From: Streptomyces sp. SID14478
GTDB lineage: Bacteria > Actinomycetota > Actinomycetes > Streptomycetales > Streptomycetaceae
NCBI RefSeq assembly: GCF_010548525.1
Contig: NZ_JAAGMG010000384.1
Location: 1-50,028 of the forward strand
Length of the DNA: 50,028 bases
Reading direction: 5' to 3'
The translations under genes and the position numbers were made by a program. Position 1 is the first letter of the stretch. Each line of letters begins with the position of its first letter. The notes beneath the pieces are model-generated. The model was not told the DNA's origin. It searched no databases and worked only from the letters and a program-made list of their open reading frames with translations. Below are positions 34,995 through 43,942 of the stretch, piece after piece.

Positions 34995-35897
34995 TCAAGG
35001 ACGGCGGGCCGTCGCCTCCGACGGCGCGGGCGGACTGACCGTCAAGGACGTGTCGGCGTCCCAGCCGGCCACCCGGATCACCTCGCACAGCGTCGGCGCG
35101 AGTTCGACGACGCGCAGCCGCCGCCCCTGTCCGAGTCCGTCGGCCGCCTGCGCCAGGGTGCGCATGCCCGCCAGATCGATGAACTCCAGCCGGCTCATGT
35201 CGACCCAGACATCACCCGGCCGCCGGTCGAGGGTCTGCAGAGCGGCGGCCAGCGCATGACTCGTGTGGACGTCGATCTCGCCCTCGACACGCAGACAGGG
35301 CTGCCCCGCACGGAACGCGGGCACGAGGCGCAGGCTCGACGAGTCGTGCAGCGGTTCGAGTTCCACCCGGCCGGGGTGCCGGTGGTCGAGGTGGTCCAGG
35401 CGCTCCGGCGGGAACCGGTGGGTGTCGTACTGGCAGATCGCCGAGGCCCGCTGCCCGGCGAACACCGCGTTGACCTTTGCCTCGTACTCCTCCAGCAGTT
35501 CCACACCGTGCGTGGCGTCCAGCGCCCAGCTCATTTCGCCGCTGACCCGCAGTCCGGAGAATCCGGCGGCCAACGCGGAGCGGACCCGGCGGTGCATCTG
35601 TTCCACACCGGCGTCCGGGTCGAAGCGGCCCGCCGTGAGATAGCCCTCCTGCGCCGTGGCCACCGACAGCTGTCCGCGGTCGGCCGCCGCGGTGGCCGGG
35701 AGGCCGGCTTCCTCCAGCCAGGCCAGCACGTCCGGCACGGACCGACGGTCGGCGAAGTACGTCAGGTGTTCGCCGCGCCGGAGCCCCGCCGACAGATACG
35801 TGCCGATGATCTTCTGTCGTACGGCGTCCTCGTCGAACAACAGGCACAGGTGGTGGCCTTGGTCCGCCTCGCGGATCGGCCGCTCCCGGAACCCCAC
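34995..35897 (-). CDS. MEDS-STAS regulator lacking the phosphoacceptor serine
   Basis: 300 residues from GTG 35897. Residues ~12-165 form a MEDS (DcmR-like sensory) domain, Q-G-H-H-L-C-L-L-F-D-E-D at its start. Residues ~185-285 form a STAS domain of the anti-anti-sigma type. At the site where RsbV/SpoIIAA proteins carry the phosphorylated serine (D-S-x-G), it has D-L-A-G, so it should not be switched by an RsbW-type kinase. It follows the STAS gene 35957 by 59 bp on the same strand, likely one operon with the hybrid kinase. Confidence 0.88.
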   Translation of the reverse strand: MGFRERPIREADQGHHLCLLFDEDAVRQKIIGTYLSAGLRRGEHLTYFADRRSVPDVLAWLEEAGLPATAAADRGQLSVATAQEGYLTAGRFDPDAGVEQMHRRVRSALAAGFSGLRVSGEMSWALDATHGVELLEEYEAKVNAVFAGQRASAICQYDTHRFPPERLDHLDHRHPGRVELEPLHDSSSLRLVPAFRAGQPCLRVEGEIDVHTSHALAAALQTLDRRPGDVWVDMSRLEFIDLAGMRTLAQAADGLGQGRRLRVVELAPTLCEVIRVAGWDADTSLTVSPPAPSEATARRP

Positions 35898-35956
35898 TTT
35901 CGCTCACCCACGCTTCGTGGTGACGTGACCCGCGTGGTGGCGATCCGATCGCGCCC

Positions 35957-36310
35957 TCATGGCGAGACGTCCGCTTGACCGGATTCCCGGCCCTCGGGTC
36001 GCCCGTTGACCGAGGGCGAGCCCTCCGGGCCGCGTACGGCGGCGAGTTCGGTGAGACCGGAGACCTCCACCACGGTGGCGAGCAGTTCGGGAACGATCAG
36101 CTCCAGGCGTTCGGCGTAGGAGAACAGGACGTTCAGCCCCGCACTGTCGAGGTAGCTGACGGACCCGAGGTCGACGACGACGCGGCCCGACAGGTCCGCG
36201 AGCGCCCGGTCGAGCCGCTCCGCGTTGGTCATGTCGATCTCGCCCGCGGCCGTCAACCAATGGGTGCCGTCCGGGAGTTGGCTCGCGGTGAGGAGCAGCT
36301 GGGTGGTCAT
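35957..36310 (-). CDS. STAS anti-sigma-factor antagonist (RsbV-type)
   Basis: 117 residues. ATG 36310 overlaps the stop of the hybrid kinase (ATGA at 36310-36307), with gagga upstream, so both are made together. It is a minimal STAS domain; the phosphoacceptor context is L-D-S-A-G, with the serine present. It is therefore a normal substrate for an RsbW-like kinase and an SpoIIE-type phosphatase, both of which are present as domains of the overlapping gene product. Confidence 0.92.
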   Translation of the reverse strand: MTTQLLLTASQLPDGTHWLTAAGEIDMTNAERLDRALADLSGRVVVDLGSVSYLDSAGLNVLFSYAERLELIVPELLATVVEVSGLTELAAVRGPEGSPSVNGRPEGRESGQADVSP

Positions 36311-39300
36311 GACGAGATCCTCGCGCGCATGTCGACGACGGTTCCGGTGGTGCCGGGTGAAATGGTGACGTGCTGCATCAACGCTCGCATCAGGGTAATA
36401 CCGCGCCCGCGGTGCGCGCTCGCCTCCGGCACCGGTGTCCGCCAGCGGCCGGAGTCGGCGACGGTCAGTCGCAGGTCGTCGAGGAACAGCTCGGCGCGTA
36501 GCTGGATGACGTCGCCCGGGGCGTCCCGATGCCCGTGTTCGATGGCGTTCGCGCACGCCTCGCCGGCGGCGATCAGGATGTTCTGCGACGTGGTGACGGG
36601 GATTTCGCAGCGGTACAGCCAGGTACGCAACGCATGGCGCACGGGGGCGAGTTGGGAGGACTCCGCGGGGAAGGTGAGGGCGAGCGGGCTGGGGTGACGG
36701 TAGAGCAGGAGCGCCACGTCGTCGTCGTAGCCGTCCGGCGGCGCCAGTCTGCCCAGCACGTCGCTGGCGATCTCTTCCACGGTGAGGTGCCGCCCGTTGC
36801 GCACGACCTCACCGGCGGCGACGATGCCCTGGGTCAAGGACCGGCCCCGGCGCTCGACCAGTCCGTCGGTGTACAGCAGGAGGGTGGCCCGGGCGGGCAG
36901 TATGCACTCGGCCTGGGGGCGGGTCCTGCCCGGCCGTACGGCCAGCGGCAGGGAGCGCGCCTCGTCCAGGAGACGGGACGTGCCGTCGGGGTCGGTGAGG
37001 ATGCCGGGCGGATGCCCGGCGGTCGAGTACACCAGGCGCCCGGTCTCGGGATCGAGCACCCCGCAGAAGACCGTAGTGCACTCGGCTCCGGGCAGGTCTG
37101 CCGCGAAGTGGTCGAGCGCCTGCAAGACGCTCGCGGGCCCGGCGTCCTGGAGCAGCAACGCCCGGCAGGCGCTGCGCAGTTGACCCATGACGGTGGCGGC
37201 CTCCAGGCCGTGTCCCACACAGTCGCCGACGACGATGCCGATCCTGCCGTCGGTCAGGGTCAAGGTGTCGTACCAGTCACCGCCGACCTCCAGCGGCCGG
37301 GTGGCGGGCTCGTAGCGGACGGCGAACCCTTCCGGCAGGCGGGACGGGCCGAGGATCGCGCGCTGCAGCGCGACGGCGGTCTCCCGCTGCTGGTCGATCT
37401 GGTGGGCCCTGGTCAGGCCCTGCGCCAGATGGCCCGCGAGCAGGGACAGCAGCAGCTGGTCCTCCTCAGTGAAGGCGCGGTCCCCCAGGTCGATCCACAC
37501 CACCATCGCCCCCTCCGGGTGTTCGAGGACGACGCCGGCTCCCGCGTCCCCGGGGACCGGGGTGAGCAGGGGGCGCGCACGAAGGGCCTCGATCGCGCGG
37601 CGACGCGCCTGCGGAAGCTCCTGCCAGGTGAGCGGCGCGCTGGCGGTGAGCGTCGGCTCGTCCGGCCGGTCGAACACGGCGGCGACGACGGTACGTGCCT
37701 GCCACAACACCTGTAGTTCGGCGAGCGCGCCCGCCAGTGCGTCGGCCAGGTTCGTGGCCCGGGAGAGCCGGGTGCTCAGGGAGGCGAGGGCGCTCTCGCG
37801 CTGGATCGCGTAGTGCTCGGCGCTGACGTCGCGCAACGTACCCACCACGACCCGGCGTTCGGTGTCGGGATCCTGGGCCTGGGCGAAGGTGACGGTCGCC
37901 CACAGCCGGTGGCCGTCGCGGTGGATGACGGGAACGGTGCGCGAGCCGTTGGCGGCACCGCTCATCCACGTCAGCGGCCCGGCGTCGTCCGGGTCGGCGG
38001 CCGGTGCCCACCACGGGTGGGCCGGCGGGTACGGCAGCCCTTCCGGGCCGTAGCCGAGAAGGTCGCTGAACGCGGCGTTGATCTCGATGACCTGCCCGTC
38101 CTCGTCGCAGACGAAGAAGGCTTCCTGGAGCGAGTCGACCAAGGCGGTCCGCCAGCGCGCGTGGTGGCCGCGCAGCCGGGCCAGCTCGATGTTCGCCCGG
38201 GCCCGCGCCAGGAGTTCGGCGGCCGCGAACGGTTTCACCAGATAGTCGTCCGCGCCCGCCCGCAGGCCCTCGATGGACGCCTCCTGCCCGGCCCGCGCCG
38301 AAAGCAGCAGGACCGGCACTGACGCCGTCCGGGAGTCCTCCCGCAGGACCCGCACCAGGGCCAGTCCGTCGAGCCGCGGCATCATCACGTCGCTGATGAC
38401 GAGGTCGGGGGCGTGCGTGCGCACCGCGTCCAACGCCGCGCGCCCGTCACCGACGGCCTCGACCCGGTACCCGGCGCCCGCCATCAGACGGCTCAGGTAC
38501 TCCCGCATGTCGGCGTTGTCGTCCGCGATCAGCACCCGTGCCGACGCCGGGGCCAGCGCGCCCAGCGCAGGCGTCAGCGAATCGGCAGGCTCGGGGGCGA
38601 GGCCCGCGCCGGCGTCGAGGTGCTCGGTGGGCAGCCAGCGCAGGGCTTCTTGCAGATAGGGGTCGGCCGAGGCCACCTTCGTACGGGCGTCGCCGGGCGG
38701 TGCGATCGTGCCCGCCGGCAGGTGACCGCTGCCGAAGGGCAGGCGGATCGTGAAGCACGTCCCCTCGCCCTCGGCGCTCTGCGCGGTGATGGTCCCGCTG
38801 TGCAGGGAGACGAGTTCCTGTACGAGGGCCAGGCCGATGCCGCTGCCTTCGTTGGACCGCGCGCGGGTGTTCGCGATGCGGTGGAACCGCTCGAACAGCC
38901 GTGGCATCTCGGCGGCGGGCACGCCGACGCCGCTGTCCTCCACCGTGACGACGGCGTGGGTGCCCTCGCCGTGGACGGCGACGCGCACGGAGCCGTCGAA
39001 GGTGAACTTCAGCGCGTTGCTGAGCAGGTTGAGGACCACCTTCTCCCACATGTCGCGGTCCAGGTGGACCGGCTCGGTGAGCGGCTCGCAGTCGACGTCG
39101 AACGTCAGCCCGGCCCGGTCCATGGCCGAGCGGAACACGCTGGCCAGCTGCGCGGTGACCGTGGCGAGGTCGACGGGTTCGTAGACGGCCTGCATGCGCC
39201 CGGCTTCCAGGCGCGAGAAGTCGAGGAGGGTGTTGACGAGTTTGGCGAGCCGCAGGGCGTTGCGGTGGACGACGTCGAGTTCCTCGCGCATGCCCGGGTC

Positions 39301-40452
39301 GCTGTCGCCCGTGCGTCCGCGCAGCTCGTCGAGCGGGCCCATGATCAGGGTGAGCGGGGTGCGGAACTCGTGGCTGATGTTGGAGAAGAAGGCGGTCTTG
39401 GCCCGGTCCAGCTCGGCCAGCGCCTCGGCTCTGCGCTGCTGCGTCTCGTAACTGCGGGCGCTGGAGATGCCCGCCGCGATGTGACCGGCCGTCAGCTCCA
39501 GGAATCCCCGGTAGCCGTCGTCGAGCGGCCGGTAGCGGTTCATGCCGGCGACCAGGAATCCGTACGGCGCGCTGCCCTGCTGCAGGAGCGGCACGACCAG
39601 TGCCTCGCGGGGCGGGTCCGCCCACTCTCCGGCAGGAAGGGCCTCGACGGCCTCCAGGTCGACGCGGATCTGTTCACCGCGCGCCAGCGCCGCCAGCGGC
39701 CACGGCGCCCGCGGGGCATCGGCGGTGACGACGGCCGGCGCGGCCGGATGGCCCTCGCCGATGCCGGAGGTACCGGCGAGACGGGCACCGCCTTCACCGT
39801 CGAAGAGGTAAGTGAGCGTGAAGGGGAGGTCTTTGAGGTTCCGGCTCAGCTGACGATCGGTGAACGCCAGCATCTCCTGCTCCGTACGCACCACGCTCGG
39901 GTCCGAGCCGATGTCCCGCAGCGTCGCCATGCGACGCTCGCCGATCACCCGGTCCGTGTCCTCGCTGACCACGCACAGCATGCCGACGACGGCTCCGGTG
40001 TCATCGCGCAACGGGCTGTACGAGAAGGTGTGGTACGTCTCCTCGGGGAAACCGGAGCGCTCCAGGAACAGCAACAGCGCTTCGTCCCAGGTCGCCTGAC
40101 CGGTTGTCAGAACGGTGTCGATGCGGGGCCCGATGTCGTCCCAGATCTCCGCCCACACCTCCCGGGCCGATCTGCCCAGCGCCCAGGGGTACTTGCCGCC
40201 GAGCGTGTCGCGCCGGTAGGCGGCGTTGCAGAAGAAGGTCAGCTCGGGGCCCCACGCCATCCACATGGAGAACCGGGACGACAGCAGGATGTTCACCGCC
40301 GTCCGCAGGCTCTGCGGCCAGTTCCCCGGCGGGCCGAGCGCGGTGGCGGCCCAGTCGACCGCGGCCAGGTCCCGGCCCACCTCACGGTCGGCGGTGAACG
40401 CGTCGGTTTCGGTGTGCACCGACGGCTCGCGCTCCATCTCGTCCGAACCCAT
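36307..40452 (-). CDS. Giant hybrid: PAS-GAF-HisKA-HATPase-REC-PAS-GAF-SpoIIE-RsbW
   Basis: 1381 residues. ATG 40452 has aagggg about 10 nt upstream. Approximate order: PAS 45-165, GAF 190-335, HisKA 350-417 with phospho-His in S-N-I-S-H-E-F-R-T-P (~361), HATPase 464-573 (N-L-L-S-N-A, D-S-G-V-G, G-S-G-I-G-L), receiver 640-755 with D-D-N, phospho-Asp in S-D-V-M-M-P-R-L-D-G (~688) and Lys in V-K-P-F, PAS 765-875, GAF 885-1010, SpoIIE phosphatase 1045-1250 (V-G-G-D-W-Y-D, G-D-C-V-G-H-G, D-D-D-V-A-L-L), RsbW-like ATPase 1255-1375 (E-A-C-A-N-A-I-E-H-G). It holds a complete two-component relay plus both halves of a partner switch in one chain. The STAS gene overlaps its stop. Confidence 0.93.
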   Translation of the reverse strand: MGSDEMEREPSVHTETDAFTADREVGRDLAAVDWAATALGPPGNWPQSLRTAVNILLSSRFSMWMAWGPELTFFCNAAYRRDTLGGKYPWALGRSAREVWAEIWDDIGPRIDTVLTTGQATWDEALLLFLERSGFPEETYHTFSYSPLRDDTGAVVGMLCVVSEDTDRVIGERRMATLRDIGSDPSVVRTEQEMLAFTDRQLSRNLKDLPFTLTYLFDGEGGARLAGTSGIGEGHPAAPAVVTADAPRAPWPLAALARGEQIRVDLEAVEALPAGEWADPPREALVVPLLQQGSAPYGFLVAGMNRYRPLDDGYRGFLELTAGHIAAGISSARSYETQQRRAEALAELDRAKTAFFSNISHEFRTPLTLIMGPLDELRGRTGDSDPGMREELDVVHRNALRLAKLVNTLLDFSRLEAGRMQAVYEPVDLATVTAQLASVFRSAMDRAGLTFDVDCEPLTEPVHLDRDMWEKVVLNLLSNALKFTFDGSVRVAVHGEGTHAVVTVEDSGVGVPAAEMPRLFERFHRIANTRARSNEGSGIGLALVQELVSLHSGTITAQSAEGEGTCFTIRLPFGSGHLPAGTIAPPGDARTKVASADPYLQEALRWLPTEHLDAGAGLAPEPADSLTPALGALAPASARVLIADDNADMREYLSRLMAGAGYRVEAVGDGRAALDAVRTHAPDLVISDVMMPRLDGLALVRVLREDSRTASVPVLLLSARAGQEASIEGLRAGADDYLVKPFAAAELLARARANIELARLRGHHARWRTALVDSLQEAFFVCDEDGQVIEINAAFSDLLGYGPEGLPYPPAHPWWAPAADPDDAGPLTWMSGAANGSRTVPVIHRDGHRLWATVTFAQAQDPDTERRVVVGTLRDVSAEHYAIQRESALASLSTRLSRATNLADALAGALAELQVLWQARTVVAAVFDRPDEPTLTASAPLTWQELPQARRRAIEALRARPLLTPVPGDAGAGVVLEHPEGAMVVWIDLGDRAFTEEDQLLLSLLAGHLAQGLTRAHQIDQQRETAVALQRAILGPSRLPEGFAVRYEPATRPLEVGGDWYDTLTLTDGRIGIVVGDCVGHGLEAATVMGQLRSACRALLLQDAGPASVLQALDHFAADLPGAECTTVFCGVLDPETGRLVYSTAGHPPGILTDPDGTSRLLDEARSLPLAVRPGRTRPQAECILPARATLLLYTDGLVERRGRSLTQGIVAAGEVVRNGRHLTVEEIASDVLGRLAPPDGYDDDVALLLYRHPSPLALTFPAESSQLAPVRHALRTWLYRCEIPVTTSQNILIAAGEACANAIEHGHRDAPGDVIQLRAELFLDDLRLTVADSGRWRTPVPEASAHRGRGITLMRALMQHVTISPGTTGTVVDMRARISS

Positions 40453-40584
40453 GCCGCGACACCCCTTCGCACCAGCAGGCTGGGTCGCCGACCGGCACCG
40501 TGCACCGTCGCGACCCGGGGCAGCGGACATCCGGCGACCGTGTTGGTCAGCCTGTACCGCCAAGAATCCACATTGCCAGACATG

Positions 40585-40610
40585 GCGGCAAAGAGACTGT
40601 TCTTTGCCGC
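40585..40610. terminator. 10-bp perfect hairpin between the hypothetical gene and the hybrid kinase
   Basis: GCGGCAAAGA at 40585-40594 pairs with TCTTTGCCGC at 40601-40610 around a 6-nt loop. It lies after the minus-strand gene at 40700 and before the hybrid kinase start; terminator or leader element. Confidence 0.5.
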
Positions 40611-40642
40611 ATCACGTCAGTACGCCGTTGCCCGCCATGCGG

Positions 40643-40677
40643 TTCTGGCTTCTGGCCTCTGGCTTCTGACCTCTGGC
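40643..40677. repeat. Five tandem heptamers
   Basis: TTCTGGC, TTCTGGC, CTCTGGC, TTCTGAC, CTCTGGC in direct succession, 22 bp after the stop codon of the minus-strand gene at 40700. Purpose unknown. Confidence 0.8.
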
Positions 40678-40699
40678 GCGAGAGAGTGAAGTGCCGGGC

Positions 40700-41188
40700 C
40701 TACCAGTCGAGTTCGAGGGAGCCGCCGACCGGCAGCGCGTGCCAGCGCTGCGCGTAGTCGTCGAAGCGGGCCATGATGCGGTCGATGACCGGAGGCAGTT
40801 CGTCCCCGCTCACGTAGGCCGGGAGCGTCTTCGCGTGGCCGTGGCGCACCTCCCAGACAGCGACCGCGCTTGCCGCCAGTGCCTCCGAGCGCGCCATGTC
40901 CGCTCGCGCCTGCGGAGTCGGCTGCGTCGGCTTCGACTTCCGGCGCCGCGCCGCCTTGTTCCGCTCGGCGGGGTCCGCGGGCCAGAACAGGCCGTTGTCG
41001 CCGGCGGCCAGTCGCCCGTACACCCCGCGCTTGATTCCCGCCTCCGCCTCGACCAGGAAGTGCACCAAGTCGTGCGGCAGGTACGAATGTCCGCCGGGGC
41101 CGTTGCGCGGCGCCAGCGCGGCGCCCGTCTCGCGGTGCACCGCGATCCAGTAGCCGGTGCCGGGGCCCTTGGTGAAGACGACGCGCAT
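40700..41188 (-). CDS. Hypothetical protein
   Basis: 162 residues. ATG 41188 (in-frame GTG at 41197 is the alternative); no good ribosome site precedes either, so the transcript may be leaderless. It starts M-R-V-V-F-T-K-G-P-G-T-G-Y-W-I-A-V and contains H-D-L-V-H-F-L-V-E-A-E-A-G and G-L-F-W-P, then a basic region R-R-R-K-S-K-P-T. No signal peptide or membrane segment. I do not recognise a family, but the codon use is clearly coding and the arrangement is typical of a conserved actinobacterial protein. Confidence 0.7.
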   Translation of the reverse strand: MRVVFTKGPGTGYWIAVHRETGAALAPRNGPGGHSYLPHDLVHFLVEAEAGIKRGVYGRLAAGDNGLFWPADPAERNKAARRRKSKPTQPTPQARADMARSEALAASAVAVWEVRHGHAKTLPAYVSGDELPPVIDRIMARFDDYAQRWHALPVGGSLELDW

Positions 41189-41300
41189 GTCGGTCACGTT
41201 AGAGGCCGGGGCCGCCGCCCCGCATCTCGTTTCCCCTCGCCGACCGGTCCTCGTACAACGGGTCACCGCGGTCGGACCGGAGGCGGCGTCGGCACAGGCC

Positions 41301-41924
41301 TCAGGAAGGTTCGCCGGCAGGTCGGCCGACGGCGGCCGTCCATCCCTGGTCGAGCAGGAGGCACGCTTGGTCGATGGCCGCGGCGGGATCCGGGCGGGAT
41401 CCGGCAAAGGCGAGGGCTTCCAGCGTGAACCGCGCGTAGGCGGCGCAGAGCAGGTCGTCCTGCGGCCGTCCCGTCTCGTCGGCAAGCACGCGGGCCAGGG
41501 CGTCCTCATGGCGCAACGTCATGGCACGGGCGTACTCGCGCAGCGCCGGCGTCTCCTGGATCAGGCGCTGGAACGCGGCGAAGCGGGGATCACTGGTGTG
41601 GGACGAGGCGGCGTAGCCGGTGAAGTACGCCCGCAGGGCCTGCGGGATCGTCTGGCCGGGCAGCCGGTCGGTGACGGCGCCGACCAGAGCGGCTTCGTTG
41701 TCGGCGTCCTCGTCGAAGACCAGGGCCTCCTTGCCGCCGGGAAAGTAGTTGAACAAAGTCGACACCGATACGTCGGCGACCTCGGCGATCTCCCGGACGC
41801 CCACTTGCTCGTAGCCGCGCTCCAGGAACAGGCGCAGCGCCGCGTCGGCCAGCGCCTGGCGGGTGGCGGCCTTCTTGCGGGCGCGTCGCCCACTCGAGGC
41901 CGCGCCTCCGGTCGTCTCCGTCAT
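41301..41924 (-). CDS. TetR-family repressor
   Basis: 207 residues. ATG 41924 with aaggtg upstream. DNA-binding domain: R-Q-A-L-A-D-A-A-L-R-L-F-L-E-R-G-Y, V-R-E-I-A-E-V-A-D-V-S-V-S-T-L-F-N-Y-F-P-G-G-K-E-A-L. The rest is the ligand domain of the AcrR/MftR-like group. It is divergent from the FAD monooxygenase-like gene at 42066, across an AT-rich region with an inverted repeat, so it very likely represses that gene and itself. Confidence 0.92.
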   Translation of the reverse strand: MTETTGGAASSGRRARKKAATRQALADAALRLFLERGYEQVGVREIAEVADVSVSTLFNYFPGGKEALVFDEDADNEAALVGAVTDRLPGQTIPQALRAYFTGYAASSHTSDPRFAAFQRLIQETPALREYARAMTLRHEDALARVLADETGRPQDDLLCAAYARFTLEALAFAGSRPDPAAAIDQACLLLDQGWTAAVGRPAGEPS

Positions 41925-41954
41925 GCCTCGCACCTTACTCCAGTTTTTCGAACG

Positions 41955-41976
41955 ACAACATATTTTGCACTGTTGT
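41955..41976. promoter_or_regulatory. Probable TetR operator in the divergent promoter
   Basis: ACAACA at 41955-41960 and TGTTGT at 41971-41976 form an inverted repeat with a 10-bp AT-rich centre. A plus-strand TTGTAT (41973-41978) followed by an AT-rich hexamer about 17 bp on may be the promoter of the monooxygenase gene. Confidence 0.5.
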
Positions 41977-42065
41977 ATGTTTGTAGCGGTTGGAAATATT
42001 CAAACGCCGCGGAACGGATCAGCCGTGCACCGACACCCGTGCCGACACGGCATGAAGGGACCCCC

Positions 42066-43219
42066 ATGAACGCCATAACCCCCACCCAGGCCAGGATCAG
42101 CGTCATCGGCGCCGGACCCGGCGGACTGACCTGCGCTCGCATCCTCCAGCGGCGCGGCCTCGCGGTCACCGTCTACGACCGCGACGCGGGGCCCGACGCC
42201 CGCAACCAGGGCGGCACCCTGGACCTGCACGCCGACAACGGCCAGATCGCCTTGCGTGAGGCCGGTCTGCTCGATGAGTTCTTCGAGCTGGCACGCCCGG
42301 AGGGGCAGGAGATGCGTCAGCTGGAGCCGGGCGGTGCGCTGCTTTCGCACCAGGTTCCGGAGTCCGACGAGCTCTTCAAGCCGGAGATCGACCGCGGCCA
42401 ACTGCGCGACCTGCTGCTGGAGTCGCTGCTGCCCGGAACGGTGCGGTGGGGCAGCGCACTGGAGAAGGTCGACGGCCCGCCGACGGACCGCGGCAGCTGC
42501 ACTTCTCCGACGGCACCATCGTCGAGAGCGACTTGGTCATCGGCGCCGACGGTGCCTTCTCCCGAGTACGCCGAGCCGTGTCCCCCGCCGTCCCCGAGTA
42601 CTCCGGGGTGAGCTTCCTGGAGGCCTGGTTCGACGACGTGGACAACAGCCACCCCGAGATCGCCGCACTGGTCGGCCAGGGCGGCGCCCACGCGGCCGAC
42701 GGCGCACGCGGCATGTTCGCCCAGCGCAACGGCGGCAACCACATCCGCGTCTATCTCATCCAGCGGGCCCCGGCCGACTGGATCCACCAGAGCGGCCTGG
42801 CCGCCGCCGACACCGCTGCCATCCGCGCCCGGCTCCTGGAGAGCTACGCCGACTGGTCACCCCAGATGCAGCGGCTGATCACCGACAACGACGGCCCCTA
42901 CGTGCAGCGCCCGATCTTCGCCCTGCCGGTCCCCCACACCTGGGAGCACAACCCCACCGTCACCCTCCTCGGCGACGCCGCGCACCTCATGCCCCCGCTG
43001 GGCGTGGGCGTCAACCTCGCCATGCTCGACGCCGCCGAACTCGCCCTCGCCCTCGCCGACTCCACCACGGTCGACGAGGCCGTGCGCGCCTACGAGCAGA
43101 CCATGCTCCCCCGCTCCACGGAGACCGCCAAGCTCCTCGAAGGCGGCGCCGAACACCTCCTGTCGCTCGACCTGCCCGACCACAGCGACGCCGAAGGGGA
43201 CGACCTGGTCCGCTCCTGA
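42066..43219 (+). pseudogene. FAD-dependent monooxygenase (TetX-like) with a frameshift
   Basis: The start at ATG 42066 gives the FAD dinucleotide motif G-A-G-P-G-G-L-T and D-R-D-A at the end of the second strand. The frame is lost near 42478-42490; after that it is Ser/Pro-rich and stops at 42611. The -1 frame from there carries the rest: F-S-D-G-T-I-V-E-S-D-L-V-I-G-A-D-G-A-F-S-R-V-R, and the second FAD motif L-L-G-D-A-A-H-L-M-P-P-L-G-V-G-V-N. Together ~384 residues, normal for the TetX/PHBH-type family, which hydroxylate aromatic or polyketide substrates including tetracyclines. A single lost base in the run at ggcccgccg explains it. Pseudogene or sequencing error. Confidence 0.85.
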
Positions 43220-43656
43220 GGCCCAACACGCCCCCGATCGGCACCCACCGCACAGCCGCGTCATGAGTGAACAACCCTCTACGCACCGGTGACTGACGGT
43301 CGCTGCATGCGGTCGAGGCGTCCCCCTGCCCCGGTCCTGGCGGCCGAGCCCTGACGGTTTCGACGGCGCCCCTGGATACGCGCTGGGGACCACGGACCAG
43401 CGCACCGTGGAGGCAGAAGTCAGGCAGGAAGAAAACACGATCGGCGTCAGATGCGCGCCGCGTTCCCTTCGCCCATTAGGCCCATCCCTCGTCGGCCCTG
43501 GCCGGCCCGCCACAACGGCGGACAGGCCGCCGCCAGTACCACCGGCGGTCCCGCAAAGCGCCTCGAACCGCAGGCCGGCCCCCGCGCCCGCCGCTCCAGG
43601 TGCGAGCCCCACAGTCGCTTCGTACCGTGGCAGCACCCCACCACAAAGGAGTGACC
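43220..43656. other. 437-bp stretch without a gene
   Basis: No convincing gene on either strand. GGTTT (43356-43360) with GGATAC (43374-43379), 13 bp apart, faintly resembles a SigB-type promoter but lies about 280 bp before csbD; I give it little weight. The csbD promoter must be in the last ~100 bp. Confidence 0.35.
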
Positions 43657-43842
43657 ATGGGCGAGAACGCGATGGACAAGGCCAAGGGCAAGGCCAAGGA
43701 GATGCTCGGCAAGGCCAGTGGCAACGATCGCATGAAGACCGAGGGCAAGGTCGATCAGGCCAAGGCCGATGCCGAGAAGATGCGCGACAAGGCCAAGGAC
43801 AAGGTCGAAGGCGCCCGCGACTCACTGAAGAACGACGAGTAG
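43657..43842 (+). CDS. csbD: CsbD-family stress protein
   Basis: 61 residues. ATG 43657 follows aaagga at 43645-43650. Lys/Ala/Gly/Asp-rich with the repeated K-G-K-A-K-E-M-L-G-K and G-K-V-D-Q-A-K pattern of CsbD, a small general-stress protein of unknown mechanism, SigB-dependent in Bacillus. It stands alone and ends in a strong hairpin. Confidence 0.93.
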   Translation: MGENAMDKAKGKAKEMLGKASGNDRMKTEGKVDQAKADAEKMRDKAKDKVEGARDSLKNDE

Positions 43843-43856
43843 GAACAACGCCTCCA

Positions 43857-43887
43857 CTGCGCCCTCCCGGCGACCGGGAGGGCGCAG
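43857..43887. terminator. Bidirectional terminator, 14-bp perfect stem
   Basis: CTGCGCCCTCCCGG at 43857-43870 pairs with CCGGGAGGGCGCAG at 43874-43887 around a CGA loop, between convergent csbD and the DUF1772 gene. Confidence 0.85.
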
Positions 43888-43942
43888 GCGTGTCGAGGTG
43901 CACGGACCGCGCCACCCAGGACCGGCCGCGCCGCGGTCCCCG

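Noticed and set aside
38413..40689. 758-residue plus-strand frame opposite the hybrid kinase
   Set aside because: Antisense shadow of a confidently identified multi-domain gene; Val/Gly/Arg-rich, no domains.
43356..43379. SigB-type promoter for csbD
   Set aside because: Weak match and about 280 bp from the gene.
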